A stretch of DNA of 64,000 nucleotides from Pyrrhosoma nymphula (taxonomy: Eukaryota; Arthropoda; Insecta; Odonata; Coenagrionidae). The position numbers were made by a program, and so were the translations under genes. The stretch covers positions 54,349,559 to 54,413,558 of the forward strand of contig OY754332.1 in the NCBI GenBank assembly GCA_963573305.1, written 5' to 3'. Below, in pieces: positions 32,400-43,371 of the stretch; the stretch's first letter is position 1; every line of letters begins with the position of its first letter. The notes below the pieces were generated by a model. The model searched no databases, had not been told where the DNA came from, and saw only the letters and a program-made list of their open reading frames with translations.

Positions 32400-33265
32400 A
32401 GTCAAATTGACTAACTTTATTTGTAATTAATTTCAATTTAATGCATGCTCAATTTTAATATGAATTTGTGTGGGTTTTTCTATTTGAATTTATCATGGCC
32501 AATATGTGGCGGTTTTCAATTTGAAATAGTACATTCTGTTTGATGATTTAGAGACTGCAACATTGAAGATCGGCATGAAGCGTTTGTTGCTTAAAGTCGT
32601 GAGTGGACTTTAGGAACAAGGATGGGTGATATTCCATCTTTTCATTAAGAGTGTTTTTATCAGGTAAGCTACCCAGTTGTACACGCTTGAATATTTGCAG
32701 GTTTACCATGTCTCCACTATAGGAAGATTACACACGAATGTCAATTTTATGAAAATCAAATAAAGTTTCCTCCAGAAAGTTCATATCATCGTTCGTATCT
32801 CTGAGCTGTAGACGTCCGCTTAGTTTAACCGCTTGAAATCAGGGAATGTCAGGTTCAGTAGCCGCGTCAGGAACCAACGTGGCTCATTCATATCGAACAC
32901 GCCCACCAAAGTAAAACTAAGTAAAAATTGCTTCGTTGATCAAAGGAGCAAGTCTTTTTGCATAATTTCTGCCAGTGCTTCCGCTTTCACCATGCCGGTG
33001 TGGATGAAATCGATGTTATCAATCAGTTAGCCCTTAACTCCGCCGAGCACGCCGATGATGAGAGCTACTAGTTTCACCGAGTGTCCTGGGTGCAACGGTC
33101 TTAGTTCAAAGAGCAGGATCTTGATACTATGGTCCATTTCTTTGTCCTCAATTTCAGGAAGGCTTGATATTGATCACGAACATGGCTCGCGAGAGGTGCT
33201 CGATGGAACGGTCATGAGGCTAATTCTTCCTGGTGGTGGGAAAGGTGTGATTGTAATACATTTTT
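32400..33265 (-). pseudogene. Degenerate retroelement-like coding relic
   Basis: Minus-strand frames between 33160 and 32560 give HPGHSVKLVALIIGVLGGVK, LIDNIDFIHTG and VKAEALAEIMQKDLLL, then MNEPRWFLTRLLNLTFPDFK and LQLRDTNDDMNFLEE, with stops between pieces. The VALIIGVLGG..(spacer)..MQK..LL pattern recalls the short region found after the RT in many metazoan retroelement ORFs (often written as V.P.VIGALG.....L and the following MQK). The order and length fit, but neither RT nor integrase motifs are seen, so the assignment is tentative. Confidence 0.35.
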
Positions 33266-34084
33266 AACATAAATCCTCACAACAAGCTCAATAGTGCCTT
33301 TGGGTATATGATCATTTAGCACCCCCTTCCCACAAACATGTGCATGCAATATTTGTTCAAGCGTAGCAACTTCGAGTAAGTGCATCTAATAGACAAAGCT
33401 AATTAATAAGATATGTAAGCAAGATTCATACACGCAATTATTACGCTTCACCAACCAATTAAACCAACACTAAAGACACAAAAATAGGAAATACATCTTA
33501 AAATAAAAATACACCTTACAGAAAAATAAGAAAAGTGCATATTTACTTTTGGCACCCACATGACATCTAATTTAGGTATGCTAAGCCGGCTCTGGGTAAA
33601 GGGCCGCAGAGATTGATGCCTTAGTACTGGCGAAGATGGGAACACAAAACTCACAAGACCGTACTCAGCCATTGTATGAATGCGCTGTTCGCAGGGCAAC
33701 TGCAGCCGGGGAGAAGGTTACTCAGGGTGTCCAGCTGGCGTTAGCATACTCTAAACCTCTCGTCCCACTCGCCTGCCCTGAATATTTTGCGCAAGTTTGA
33801 AGCAGACTGTTCTTTCGGAAGACGTTCGACGTATTTTGGTCAAGCCAACATGTGGCGGTAGAAATGAGAACAAGCATAAGACAAAATAAATAGATGGCAG
33901 AACGGATATATTGAAAATACCATATTTCCCACTGACAATGATGGACGATAATACTTGTGAGTAATAACTTATCATTACAACTATCACCTCATATCGCATT
34001 AAATGTCCCACATTATTTGGTTTTCTGCATGAATTAGTATTTTATAATGTCCATGGATTAGTGGTATTAGTAATAATATTATTA
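33266..34084. other. No recognisable gene
   Basis: AT-rich sequence; minus frames of 83-86 codons at 33448-33699 and 33751-34011 have no motif. Confidence 0.4.
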
Positions 34085-34312
34085 TTATCTTAAACCGTGT
34101 ATAGCATGTTCGCCAACGGAGCGCTCTCCTAGTTTATGGTTTCTCTTAGCATTATTACCCTGTCTGTTTTTCAGCCCTAGCTTAGTGGCCTTGGGGAGTT
34201 TGCGGGGTTCCACCATGAACTGGAACGAGTATTGCATGCCTGAACTAAAATCACCCTGAGTCACACACCCTGCAGGTGGTATACAATGTACCTCGTAGAT
34301 GTAGATGAAGAT
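34085..34312 (+). mobile_element. LINE family A (subfamily 2) 3' end
   Basis: The plus strand ends in ACCTCGTAGATGTAGATGAAG, a (GTAGAT)n tail. Upstream, words such as CACACCCTGCAGGTGG, AGGCATGCAATA and GCGGGGTTCCACCA parallel, in inverse orientation, the 3' end of the nested LINE at 55413-55600 (GGCATGCAGCAATC, GGACGGGGTGATTCCACACC). Only 3' sequence remains. Confidence 0.7.
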
Positions 34313-34423
34313 AATGGGACCAAACACTAGCGTATTCTGTTTTCTATTCCAATTTCTTCATACCAGCATATGAATAAAAGTAATGAAATCAGCCAGGAAG
34401 TGATGGTATTGATTCCTTTAGAT

Positions 34424-34780
34424 CAAGGGTCTCTTAAGTACGGCCCACGGGCCACATCTGGCCCACAAGATAATTTTATCCAGCCCGCGGAAGAATTATG
34501 CGGAAATGAGCCGCATAGTTTGCTTGGATGGTCGCTACTTGTAAGTAATTAGTTTCAATTTTTAAATCTCAGTTCAATAAGATTTTAAAAGCACATACAC
34601 AGTAACATCATTCATATTAATGGTTTTGTGATTAAAATATGAGAGTTGGCTGTTAGTGTTTGTCCTCATCTATATACAATAATTTAATTTGACATACTCT
34701 GTTACTCCTTTACTAAAGCCCGCAGAAAAGTTTTCAATTACCCATTGTGGCCCTCATTACGATAAATTTGGGGACCCCTG
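34424..34780 (+). mobile_element. hAT-like MITE, 357 bp, with 8-bp TSD
   Basis: The left end CAAGGGTCTCTTAAGTACGG and right end AATTTGGGGACCCCTG are imperfect inverted repeats of the CAGGGGTCTC/CAGGGGTCCCC type common in hAT transposons. Direct flanks CTTTAGAT (34416-34423) and CTTTAGGT (34781-34788) match at 7 of 8 positions, as expected for the 8-bp hAT target duplication. The subterminal GGCCCACGGGCCACATCTGG is also typical. There is no transposase: this is a non-autonomous copy. Confidence 0.85.
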
Positions 34781-34974
34781 CTTTAGGTGATCAGAGCATC
34801 AGCTACCTACTTTTACCTCGGTTCCGTTTTCCATGATGTGAGCCGACATTTAAGCTGAGTCTCATTTCTTTCATGGGTGTCGTGCGGGGATAAGAGTAAG
34901 TGCATCGTTGCCATAAATCCCACACATGCCATAAATCGTTTCTTTTGTAAAACGTCCAAGACACCTACGGTTAA

Positions 34975-35292
34975 TTGATAAGTTGGCTATATGAGGAGGT
35001 GGGCGACAACTGAGGCCATTAGCGCCATTAAGTGTATATGGGTGGGTTGGTATTGGTAGAATGTTTTGGAATGGAAGAGAGGTGGAGAGGGACACGATGT
35101 TGGTCTTAGTCTGCAGACGAGGGTAACTTCCGTTGAACGTCTAATCAGACGGACTGAGTGCTATACATGAATTGTTCTTAGCATGGCACCCGAGTAGGGA
35201 TCGGGATTTACACTGAAAACACTCCGAAATTCGAACCCGGGTCCTCGAGGATGGAGATTCGATCCAATTACTCTAACCACTACATCCTCGCG
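34975..35292 (-). mobile_element. tRNA-derived SINE (family S1)
   Basis: On the minus strand the head at about 35285 reads TAGTGGTTAGAGTAATTGGA (box A-like), an anticodon-like segment, and then GACCCGGGTTCGAATTTC (box B, close to consensus). The body continues leftward through AGTGTAAATCCCGATCC and ends in sequence shared with the 18.4-18.7 kb copy (GAGGCCATTAGCGCC in plus sense). An internal pol III promoter of this kind is diagnostic of SINEs. Confidence 0.75.
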
Positions 35293-35589
35293 ATTCCCAG
35301 TTGTTCCATTTTCTGTCCGCGAGTTAGTGGTATTTTTTGTAAGCGCTTGAAAGAAATATTTATATATATAAACGGCCGATTTTTCGTAATATGTACTTAT
35401 AATACTATTCGTAAAGCCTCACGTTTCATGGTTCATGAAATTTTAATTAAAAAGGATAATTATTTATTAAGATGCTGTATTTTCCAAAAAGCATTTAGTT
35501 GGCATCCAGACACGTGGTTAGAATATGCCCAACCTGTAATTTTGCTTTCTTCGTCGTCCGCTCATAAGGTATGGCGTCAAGGGAAATAA

Positions 35590-35835
35590 ATATTATTGGG
35601 AAATTGAGACAGAATGGAGAAAAAACCGGCGTCGGAATTAGCCTGTCCTTGAACAATAGCGCCCTTATTTAACGTCCCTTCCGACGGAAAGAGACCTTCA
35701 CTATATGTGCCCCAACGTAACATCGAAGTAAGAATTGGGATCAAACTGGAACATTACCACAGCCAATGCCGGAATTCAAACCCAGGTTCAGCGGGGTGAG
35801 AGTCCAGATCTCTGGTCACCACACCGACCCTAGTT
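35590..35835 (-). mobile_element. tRNA-derived SINE (family S1-related)
   Basis: The minus-strand head near 35825 reads GGTGTGGTGACCAGAGATCT (box A-like), GGACTCTCACCCC (anticodon-like) and CCTGGGTTTGAATTCC (box B). The body contains AAGGGACGTTAAATAAGGGC, comparable with words at 18.5 and 62.65 kb. It is one of the two best preserved tRNA-like heads in the window. Confidence 0.75.
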
Positions 35836-36560
35836 CCCGGCGTTTGCTGCCCGCCTTTCACAGTGGCCAACGGGGAAGTGAGAGCGGCGTGAACGCACGT
35901 AATAAATGGCGATAGTCCAATCCACCCGAATGAAAAGACACGGCGACATCGCCCCTCGTCTCGGGACCGCCGTCGTCGCCTTCTGCGGAATGCATGTGAC
36001 GGAGCGGTTCTGTGAACACACACGGTGCCGTGTCGTTCGATTTCCTCATTGGGGGACACGCGCCACCCTCTCAAACCCCCCCCCCCACCTCCCCCCCCCA
36101 CGCACACAACCCCGTCCCCTTTTTGGACTCCGGAGAGAGGAGGAAAGACACGGTGACGTGAGAGGGACGAGGCGTGAAAGGGGATTCTTTTTATTTCACA
36201 GGCCATACCCTTAGGGTACGTGACACGGCCGGGGTAAATGGTTTCCGCCGCCTCGGTGAGCATAGGATTGGGCGGGGGGGGGAAGGGGTTAGGAAGGACG
36301 GAAGTAGGTAGCAGCAATGTGTGGGGTGCGAGGTAAGGGGGGTGGGCTCGCCAAAACGGCTTCCAATGAAACACTGTCGCTATTCGTTTCCCTCGAGCGC
36401 GACCATTGACAGCGCCCATGGCTCGAGAGTCGGCTCTCCCTCCCCGTTGGGAATGGGTTATGTGGGCGGGGGGGGGGTGAGGGGGCTAGTGAATGGCGGG
36501 AAAAGGTCCACCCACCCTGAACCAACCCACCCAACTCGGCGAGATAGCTGGATGGTTGCG
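35836..36560. other. GC/CpG-rich tract with C- and G-runs
   Basis: CpG-dense sequence with poly-C runs at 36078-36105 and poly-G runs near 36273 and 36467. Overlapping frames on both strands (up to 221 codons) are Pro/Arg/Gly-rich and have no domains. A CpG-island-like regulatory role is possible but unsupported. Confidence 0.5.
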
Positions 36561-36830
36561 GGTAGGGGACTCGACATACTCAATTCTCAACGTCAACCCT
36601 GTGGAAGCAGAAAAAAAACGTATCGTGATAGCGTACCTACACCGATGTGACGATAATTATCGGATGTATAGAGCAGTATCGGCTTTATTAGGGGCATGGG
36701 GAATACTCATTGGAGTCTAATTTCCAATTGTGGATGGCATCCGGCGAATTGTACTACCGATGTAAATTATCATCGAGAACATTTTCAGAAGATTTAGGCG
36801 ATATTGTGTGGAATTTTGAACACAAAAGAT
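36561..36830. other. Transition spacer
   Basis: Mixed sequence leading into the CG-dinucleotide-rich repeat region; nothing is recognised. Confidence 0.3.
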
Positions 36831-36879
36831 GGGTAAACCGTCTGCATTTTCACACACATTAATGAGACTTTAATCACGT

Positions 36880-36945
36880 ACATGTTTTCAATTAAGCTAC
36901 GTCATTATCAGGTGATAATGATGCATCTGCATTGAAATTCAGGCC
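36880..36945 (-). repeat. CTGATRATG hairpin motif copy
   Basis: On the minus strand CACCTGATAATGACGTAGCT is followed by AATTGAAAACATGTACGTGA and TTAAAGTC. The order parallels the motif at 17.2 and 61.0 kb, with GAAAAC in place of GAAACC. Confidence 0.4.
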
Positions 36946-36969
36946 ACAATTTAAGTTTTATTTACTCGT

Positions 36970-38045
36970 GAAAAAATGCTCACGGTTTATGCCTTCTTCA
37001 TGAAAATCATGGAAAAGATCAGCATGCTAGTGTACCAACTCTCCCCATCGTACCATTTCCTGTCATCGAAAGAAATAGTCATTATCGAATACCTTCATTC
37101 CAAATATATTATACATGTCGAAATACCGATAAAAATGATACTCATACAATCGTACCATGTCTCTTCATCGTTCGATCTCCTCAAACCGAATGCAAATCGT
37201 ATATCGGTATCTACATGCGTACTGCCAATGGCCAAGTGATCATCATGTGAGCATGCTAAGACAACTCATGCTTCGATTTCCTCATACCGGAACAAATAAA
37301 TACAAATGAATGTGTAAAAATTCGATCATATCGTACAAACGTTACCACCTAGGAAAATGATCATCACCATGAAATTGAACGTCATGTGAAAATACCATGG
37401 GAGCATTCGATTTGTGGCGATCAACGGCGATCGCCACGTCGTGGTGCTTTCGATTTACTGCAATGGCGGGCCGGTTATCGGCTGCTATCTTCGCAACGGG
37501 CGAGCCGAACAAATGAATAACAACATGCGCATCCGTTCGTAGAAACGTCGAGTTCTTGCTTGGCAGCGAAAAGGACCGCGCAGGAATGAATTGGAGGCGC
37601 ATTTAATTTGTCTGTCTAGTGATCGCCGCCTGTTGTTTTCCATACTCGGCTGTCGTCGCATGTAAATAAAAAACACTCAATCACCGTTTGTTTTTTCGTG
37701 AGCTTATGGACAGTATCGAATATGCCGATATTTCTATAATATCGTCCATCTTGTACCGCTGATGAGAATGATCATCACAATCAATATTAACGTTATCATA
37801 ATGCGGGCATGCCTCTTCGCCTGGAATCGAAAGCGATCTATAGGTCCGAATATGTCGACAATTCGATCAAATATATCAACTCGTTTTACTACCGGCGAAA
37901 GTGACACCCATAAATATACTTAAACGCTCGCATCAACACAACGGCGAATTTTTATCGATGCTCGGTTCAATCCTTTTCCTCCATTTTTTCCCCATCTTCA
38001 TCGGTCTTGATATGACGGGTATCGACCGCCGGCATCGATGCGTCG
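36970..38045. repeat. Degenerate TCGA/ATCG-rich repeat region
   Basis: CpG is frequent here in an AT context (TCGAA, ATCGT, CCGAT). Blocks recur loosely: GATCATCA..ATGTGAGCATGC with CTTCGATTTCCTCATACCG (37220-37285), GTTACC...AAAATGATCATCACC..GAACGTCATG...GGGAGCATTCG (37340-37410) and TTGTACCGC..GAGAATGATCATCACAATC..AACGTTATC...GGGCATGCCTCTTCG (37750-37820). This suggests an old repeat with unit spacing of several hundred bases. There is no open frame of note. Confidence 0.45.
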
Positions 38046-38660
38046 ACCCGTCATCCAGCCTCGGGCGAGGGTTTTTATCGGATGGGGTGAGTGGCGTAAG
38101 TGGGGAGTGTGCATTTTAAGTCGCTTCCGAATGAGCGCCGGAAAGATGCCCTTTCCTCTTCCCGGCCTGACTTTTTTATTGGGGGGAAGGGAGCGCGGAA
38201 AGGGTGGTGTGTTGGGGGGGAGGCTGATTTTATTTCCTGCAGTGATGAAAACGGGGCAGAGAGAATAAAATTGCGACGGTCGAACGGGCCGAAGAAGCGA
38301 GGGATCGAGAGGGTGGGGTGGGGGAGGAGGCTGGGAAGGAAAGCGGGTGGGGGGGCGGGGGGAGGGTGGCGGGGGCGGAGGGTGGGGTGGATGTGGGTTG
38401 GGGAAGGCGAAAAGGGAAATAGCTAACCGATTCCGCTACTGCGTAGGAATTCCCAGTCGGCGTCTGTTTTGGGCCTTCGTGATAAATTGACCAGGCTGGT
38501 GCTCTCAGCCTATAGACGTGGCGCCATGGTGCTCCACCACCGGGGGCATAGAAAGTGGAGGCCCGGGGTGGGCTGAGGGGGCGTTGGAAAGGGGCTGGGA
38601 AGGATGAGGAGGGGTTGGTGCTGGAGCAGGAAGGATTGGTGGGTGGGTGCTCCGGAGGAG
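38046..38660. other. G-rich tract with quadruplex potential
   Basis: 38180-38410 contains many runs of three to seven G separated by one to five bases on the plus strand. Frames here are Gly/Arg-rich artefacts. The tract continues as a weaker G-rich segment to 38650. Confidence 0.6.
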
Positions 38661-38790
38661 AGGTTCCGGATGCCTTTCGGCTCTAGCAAGGGAAGGCAGT
38701 TTTCGGGGTTTCGGCGCTCGCAGAGGGAGAGATGACCCTCGATTTGAATCGTTGGCCCTCTCTCTCAGCTCCTCGGAGGGAGAGAGAGAG

Positions 38791-39190
38791 CCACGCCACG
38801 TTGAAGAGCCCTCGCTTCAACGTCATCGCCTCCCACGTTCATTCGACCTAGTCTCGGCCCTCGTGAGCCACGTCGCTCGCCTAGAGCAGAGCCCCGGACG
38901 CGTTCCTCAGAGGGCCACGCCACGTTGAAGGGTCCTCGCTTTGACGGTATATCACCTCGCACGTCCATTCCGCGAGTGTCTCTTTTGGGCCTCCAAAGCC
39001 ACATCGCTCGCATCGCTTGCCTAGCGCAAGCACCAGACGCGTTCCTCAGGGGACCACGCCACGTTGAAGGGCCCTTCATTTGATGATATCGCCTCGCACG
39101 TCCATTCCGCGAGTGTCTCTTTTGACCCTTCAAAGCCACATCGCTCGCATTGCTCGCCTAGCACGATTCCCGGATGCGTCCGCCAAGGGT
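38791..39190. repeat. Minisatellite, 124/139-bp units, ~3 copies
   Basis: CCACGCCACGTTGAAG starts units at 38791, 38915 and 39054 (spacings 124 and 139). Shared later words are CGCACGTCCATTCCGCGAGTGTCTCTTTTG, given here in part, and CCACATCGCTCGC. The last unit decays near 39180. The long frame on the minus strand (124 codons) is a repeated, Arg/Gly-rich artefact of the array. Confidence 0.85.
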
Positions 39191-42100
39191 AGTTGGACGG
39201 CTGTCTCTGGCACTGTGGCCACGGATGGGTGATTTATATTGATTCTCACTCGGGATATTTGCGACTTTTTTCCCAAGCAATATATTATAGGTTGACCGGT
39301 TAAGTTCAAGAATTCGTTTCTCCGACTCACCTATCACGGCAAAAACACTCAGCTGGGAACTCCGCCCTAATAGCGTATCCCCGCTGCTGTCAACCTGGGC
39401 GGTCGTGGAATTGCGTTCTTGCCGGTCAATTTTAGGTCACGGGTCCATATTTTCTCAGTTTCTTTTACTACCTACAGCTTGAGTTTCTGTGTTTTTTCAA
39501 AGTAATGCATGAAAAATATATTTTCTTCAACGTTGGATCATGAAAGAGTATTTTTTTATTAATTGGACCATAAGTAACCTCAAAAATATATCCGCATTAG
39601 GCACCATTAGCTTAGTCTTGCCATTGCATGGCTATGAAAAACGCAAGCTAGTCAAACAGTTGCATAAAATAATGTATTATACCAAAAAATTCACGGCGTG
39701 CGTTAGGGATTAATAAATAAATGATCATCACTGACAATGACAAAAAATATGATGAGCAATAAAGATTAACAGGGCTTAGTTTGGAATAAGTTTTTCATTC
39801 CTTATTTGATGCAACGCTTGTAGCATCGATGTTACCAAACAATACTTTTACAACATTCAGGTTCAGTAACCATGTTCTGACCTCTTTATTAAAGTTTCTA
39901 GTATTTTTCTCTTTGTTTACAGAATCATAGATAAAATTTAATGCTTGGCGTCTCACATACACAAAAACCTTTGAAATGATGTATGATACGTTTAGGAAGT
40001 GGTACGGTATCGCTATGGCGTATATTATATATATTTCAATGCCTGTAATGGACATGATCTATATGATGCTATTAGTTAGCCATTGGCCGTAGATATTTAT
40101 AGAAATTATAGCTATTAAAATGAGGAAAACGTCAGAAAACATCCCTGTTTACAGTCCTTTTTATTGCTGAATACTTTCTCATGTTCTCTAAATCTTTCCC
40201 TGCATGTGATCTAGCAAAACCTTCACGACGGCTTGCTTAGTCAAATGCAGAACCATACTTTTCGATAGTTTTTTTAAGTTATCTGTTTACTAAGTAAAAC
40301 TGGACGTTGAAGTTATCTATTTTGGCGATAAATATCTTTTTCTCCACTATTCCTTATTCAGATGACACACAGGCCCATTGCCTTGCTTCTCGTTCTTTCT
40401 TAGGATACCTGTAAGCACACCTTAGTTCGTGAAAACAGGGACTACGAACGTTGACGAATTTTCATTCGTCATTCAAATGCTTTAAATGTTCGGGAGAATA
40501 AGTTTTTGGTTCTGTAAATGTCTCAATGAAAGGGGTATCGCATCACAAATATCCTAAATAACTGCTGATGCTCATTAAATTTAAACTAAACCTACACGTG
40601 AGGTATCTTCGTCTGCACTTCATCTTGCTCCATTTGATATTATTTCCCCTTATGAACCCTCTAACCCATTAGAAATATAGAATTAAATGTATTAAATAAA
40701 GAATCATAACATATAAGTTAAGGTTAATTCTACAACAGCCGCAGCCGGTATTTTTCAGCTATTTATTGCTTGTAAGATGCTAATTTCATATATCGTCTTC
40801 GATACTTCTTTAGATACCACTCGTACCTAGTGTGACTTTTGACAAACCCTGTTCACTATGCAGGCAGTCTTGCAATTGCCTTGATCACAGTACAGCAAGT
40901 AGGTAAATACTATATACTTAGAATGCGTACAACTAATTTGCAGCTTATTTGATAAACGAACCTTAGCTATTCAGCTGGTGCCCGTAAAAATGTGGTTTTC
41001 GCAAGTAGTCCAAGTAAGTAATTTTTGCCTATCAAAGGTATGTCTATCACCATTCTATCCACATTCACTCACATCAGTTATTTTTCCTTAGTACAGCTAA
41101 TGCCGTAACACACAAACACAGTCTGAAAGCTTGCCATTCTTCTGAAAGATTGCCATTCTTAAGAGACCTTCTCATCCTTTCACTTCAAAGGCCGTTAACA
41201 TGATTAGCTTACGTATTTTTTAGTTCAATGCCGCATTTACTTTCTTCCAATTCCCGGAAGTCATTCAGATACATTCATTAATTTTGATTCAGTTCATTTA
41301 TCTGCAGTTTATGCTAATAGGAGCATTCTTAAACTAATTGTTCATTTTCATGTTCATTTCATTCAATCAATCGCAATTCTTCATACGCTACCGTTCTTTG
41401 TTCGCTTTAAATTGCTCTCTATCTTTCTATTTGTCTTGCTTTGTTTGTATAACGTGCATGTTATCCCACATATGCCAGGAATGAGTATCGTTAGAACTGC
41501 CTTTCATAACTCTTGCGTTTTTTGCCCATAATTGACCAGAAGTAGAGCATGCTTTTGGTTAAGAAGCAAGTTTCTAAGTTAATTTTTCATTCTGACATTT
41601 TTACAAGTCCTGGTGAGTCATTTTGCATCTTGGGATTGATCATTGAAAACAATTTAGTCTCCATATAAAGCCAGATTAAGTAATTTTAGGCTTTTCATTA
41701 ACGCGTTTTTTTTTAACTCCGCAGGTCCCTTCAGCTCAATTGAAATAAATTCGAAAACAAATTTTTACCACACAGCTTTGTTTATACTGCAATATGTACT
41801 TCAAAGAACTATTGCCAGTAATGAGCACGTCTGGTAGTTTTCACTTCGTTTATAAGTCCGCATGATTGCCGACTGTCATCTTAGACACTAGTATTCTGTC
41901 CTGGATAGTTTGTCTTCGTATTTCCTACGGTCAACATTTGTGAAAAGAAAACACAAACAAATACAGAACTTTGAGAAAATGTAACATTATTCAAAAAATT
42001 TTATTAATTGATCTAATGGTTTGAATAACAAACACATTTTATTTGAATTATGCCAGTTACTTGATACTCAAACCTGTATAGCTAAACACATTGGCAGTTT

Positions 42101-42420
42101 TTAATGTACGACATCGGGTTATCGTGAAAATTCTATTTTGTCCCACCCCGTATGTTGCTTCCATATACTTATTTACGGAAATAATGAACACAGAGATGTT
42201 ACCTGACGACTGGGAAAAGTCCATTATAATTCCCGTTTGCGGAAAAGGCTCTCCCTCCAGTATTGTTAGCAATCGGTCATTAAGTTTGACATTTATTGTC
42301 TCCATGCTAATGGATTACTTAATTGGTGACTATGAGGGCTTTAACGGAGTCGGAGGCGTCGGCAGTTGAACCCCTGACCCCCATGGAAAGCCCATGAAGA
42401 GTACACTAGAGCCCAATTAA
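39191..42420. other. Long AT-rich stretch, no gene seen
   Basis: Three kilobases with only short frames (longest about 90 codons). No RT, transposase, tRNA or tandem array was recognised. It could include introns or unique intergenic DNA. Confidence 0.4.
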
Positions 42421-42945
42421 ATGATTTCCACTCGCCGCAACGGCAGAGCACGCCCCCCTCACAGCCCTCCCCCCACCCACCGGCCGCCCCCGCCCCTCCC
42501 CCGCCTCACCACCAACCCTTCCGGCCCCCGCCTTGCTGCGGACTCGCGTCGCCCCCAATGCCCTCCGGAGCACTCGGCCGTTAATGAGACGCCGCCACCC
42601 CCCGCCCCTTGGACCACGCGCCGCCGCCCCAACACAACCCCCTCCCCAACACAACCCCCTCCCCAACACAACCCCCTCCCTCGTTCCGCTCCCGCCGCCC
42701 CTCAGAGCCACGCGCTGCCCCCCCAAACGCCCCCGTCGTCCGTCTGCTCGCTGCACGGCCGAGTCCTCTTTGCCCCCACCCACCCCCTCACCGCCGGCAA
42801 CCCCTGCCACTCGCCCGCCTCCCCCCACCCATCGTCAAAAATTTGCTCATTCCCCTCCCCACTTCTCTTTCTATCTCCCCCCCCCGACCTCTCCCCCCTT
42901 TCAACACTCCCCTCCCTCCTCACCCACCCGTGTGTTCTTCTGGTT
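42421..42945. other. C-rich tract with a 17-bp tandem repeat
   Basis: Extreme C bias on the plus strand. AACACAACCCCCTCCCC is tandemly repeated three times from 42631 to about 42680. Proline-rich frames (up to 196 codons) on the plus strand and Gly/Arg-rich frames on the minus strand arise from composition alone. Confidence 0.6.
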
Positions 42946-42967
42946 TGTTTCGGGTTGGTTGGGAGTT

Positions 42968-43350
42968 CTGCTGGGGCCGCTTTTAACCTTTGCCTTATTT
43001 GATCGAAGTTGCCGCCGTCTCGGCAAAGTAGATGTAATAGCAAAGGGGGACGATGCGGTGAAGTGCCTCCGCTATGAATTGGTACCGTCAAACTGGTATC
43101 TCATGCTCTCCTTTTCATTTTAATTTTCAGCGCGCTCATTTTTCGGGGAAACATGAGCTTGATCCAGCTTCATCCTGCTTCCTGGAATGGGATGCGAAAG
43201 CGTTCCACTTCCGTCTATTAGCAACGGCCGCTTCCCGGTGCGAACGTCTTCTTCAGAACGATCTGGGTGCGGTGAAAAAAACTGAGATACTATTGAGGGA
43301 TGGAAAAAGTTGAAGAACAAATTCATAGGATTCAGAAAAACCTTTCATTT
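42968..43350 (+). repeat. Direct repeat D, copy 1
   Basis: GGGGCCGCTTTTAACCTTTG through GATGGAAAAAGTTGAAGAAC is repeated at 43372-43680. The shared order is GGTACCGT.AA..CTGATATCTCATGC-like, TCATTTTTCGGGGAA.CATGAGCTTG, GGATGCGAAAG, TTAGCAAC.GCC and CTTCC..GCGTCTTCTTC. On the minus strand CTGAAGAAGAC with GGGAAGCGGC resembles the hairpin motif class. Confidence 0.8.
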
Positions 43351-43371
43351 CCTCATGGTTGGGAGCTATAC

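Noticed and set aside
35754..36419. 221-codon open frame on the minus strand
   Set aside because: It runs across a SINE head and a CpG-rich low-complexity tract, and poly-G translates to Gly runs. Nothing supports a real protein.
38765..39139. 124-codon minus frame with repeated peptides
   Set aside because: The peptide repeats simply mirror the minisatellite units. Unit lengths of 124 and 139 are not multiples of three and conserve no frame.
38791..39190. CRISPR array
   Set aside because: Units are tandem over their whole length with no unique spacers, and the DNA is eukaryotic.
42533..43123. Long proline-rich open frame (196 codons) on the plus strand
   Set aside because: It is a product of the C-rich tract and its 17-bp tandem repeat. 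Overlapping open frames exist on both strands, and there is no domain or sensible start.
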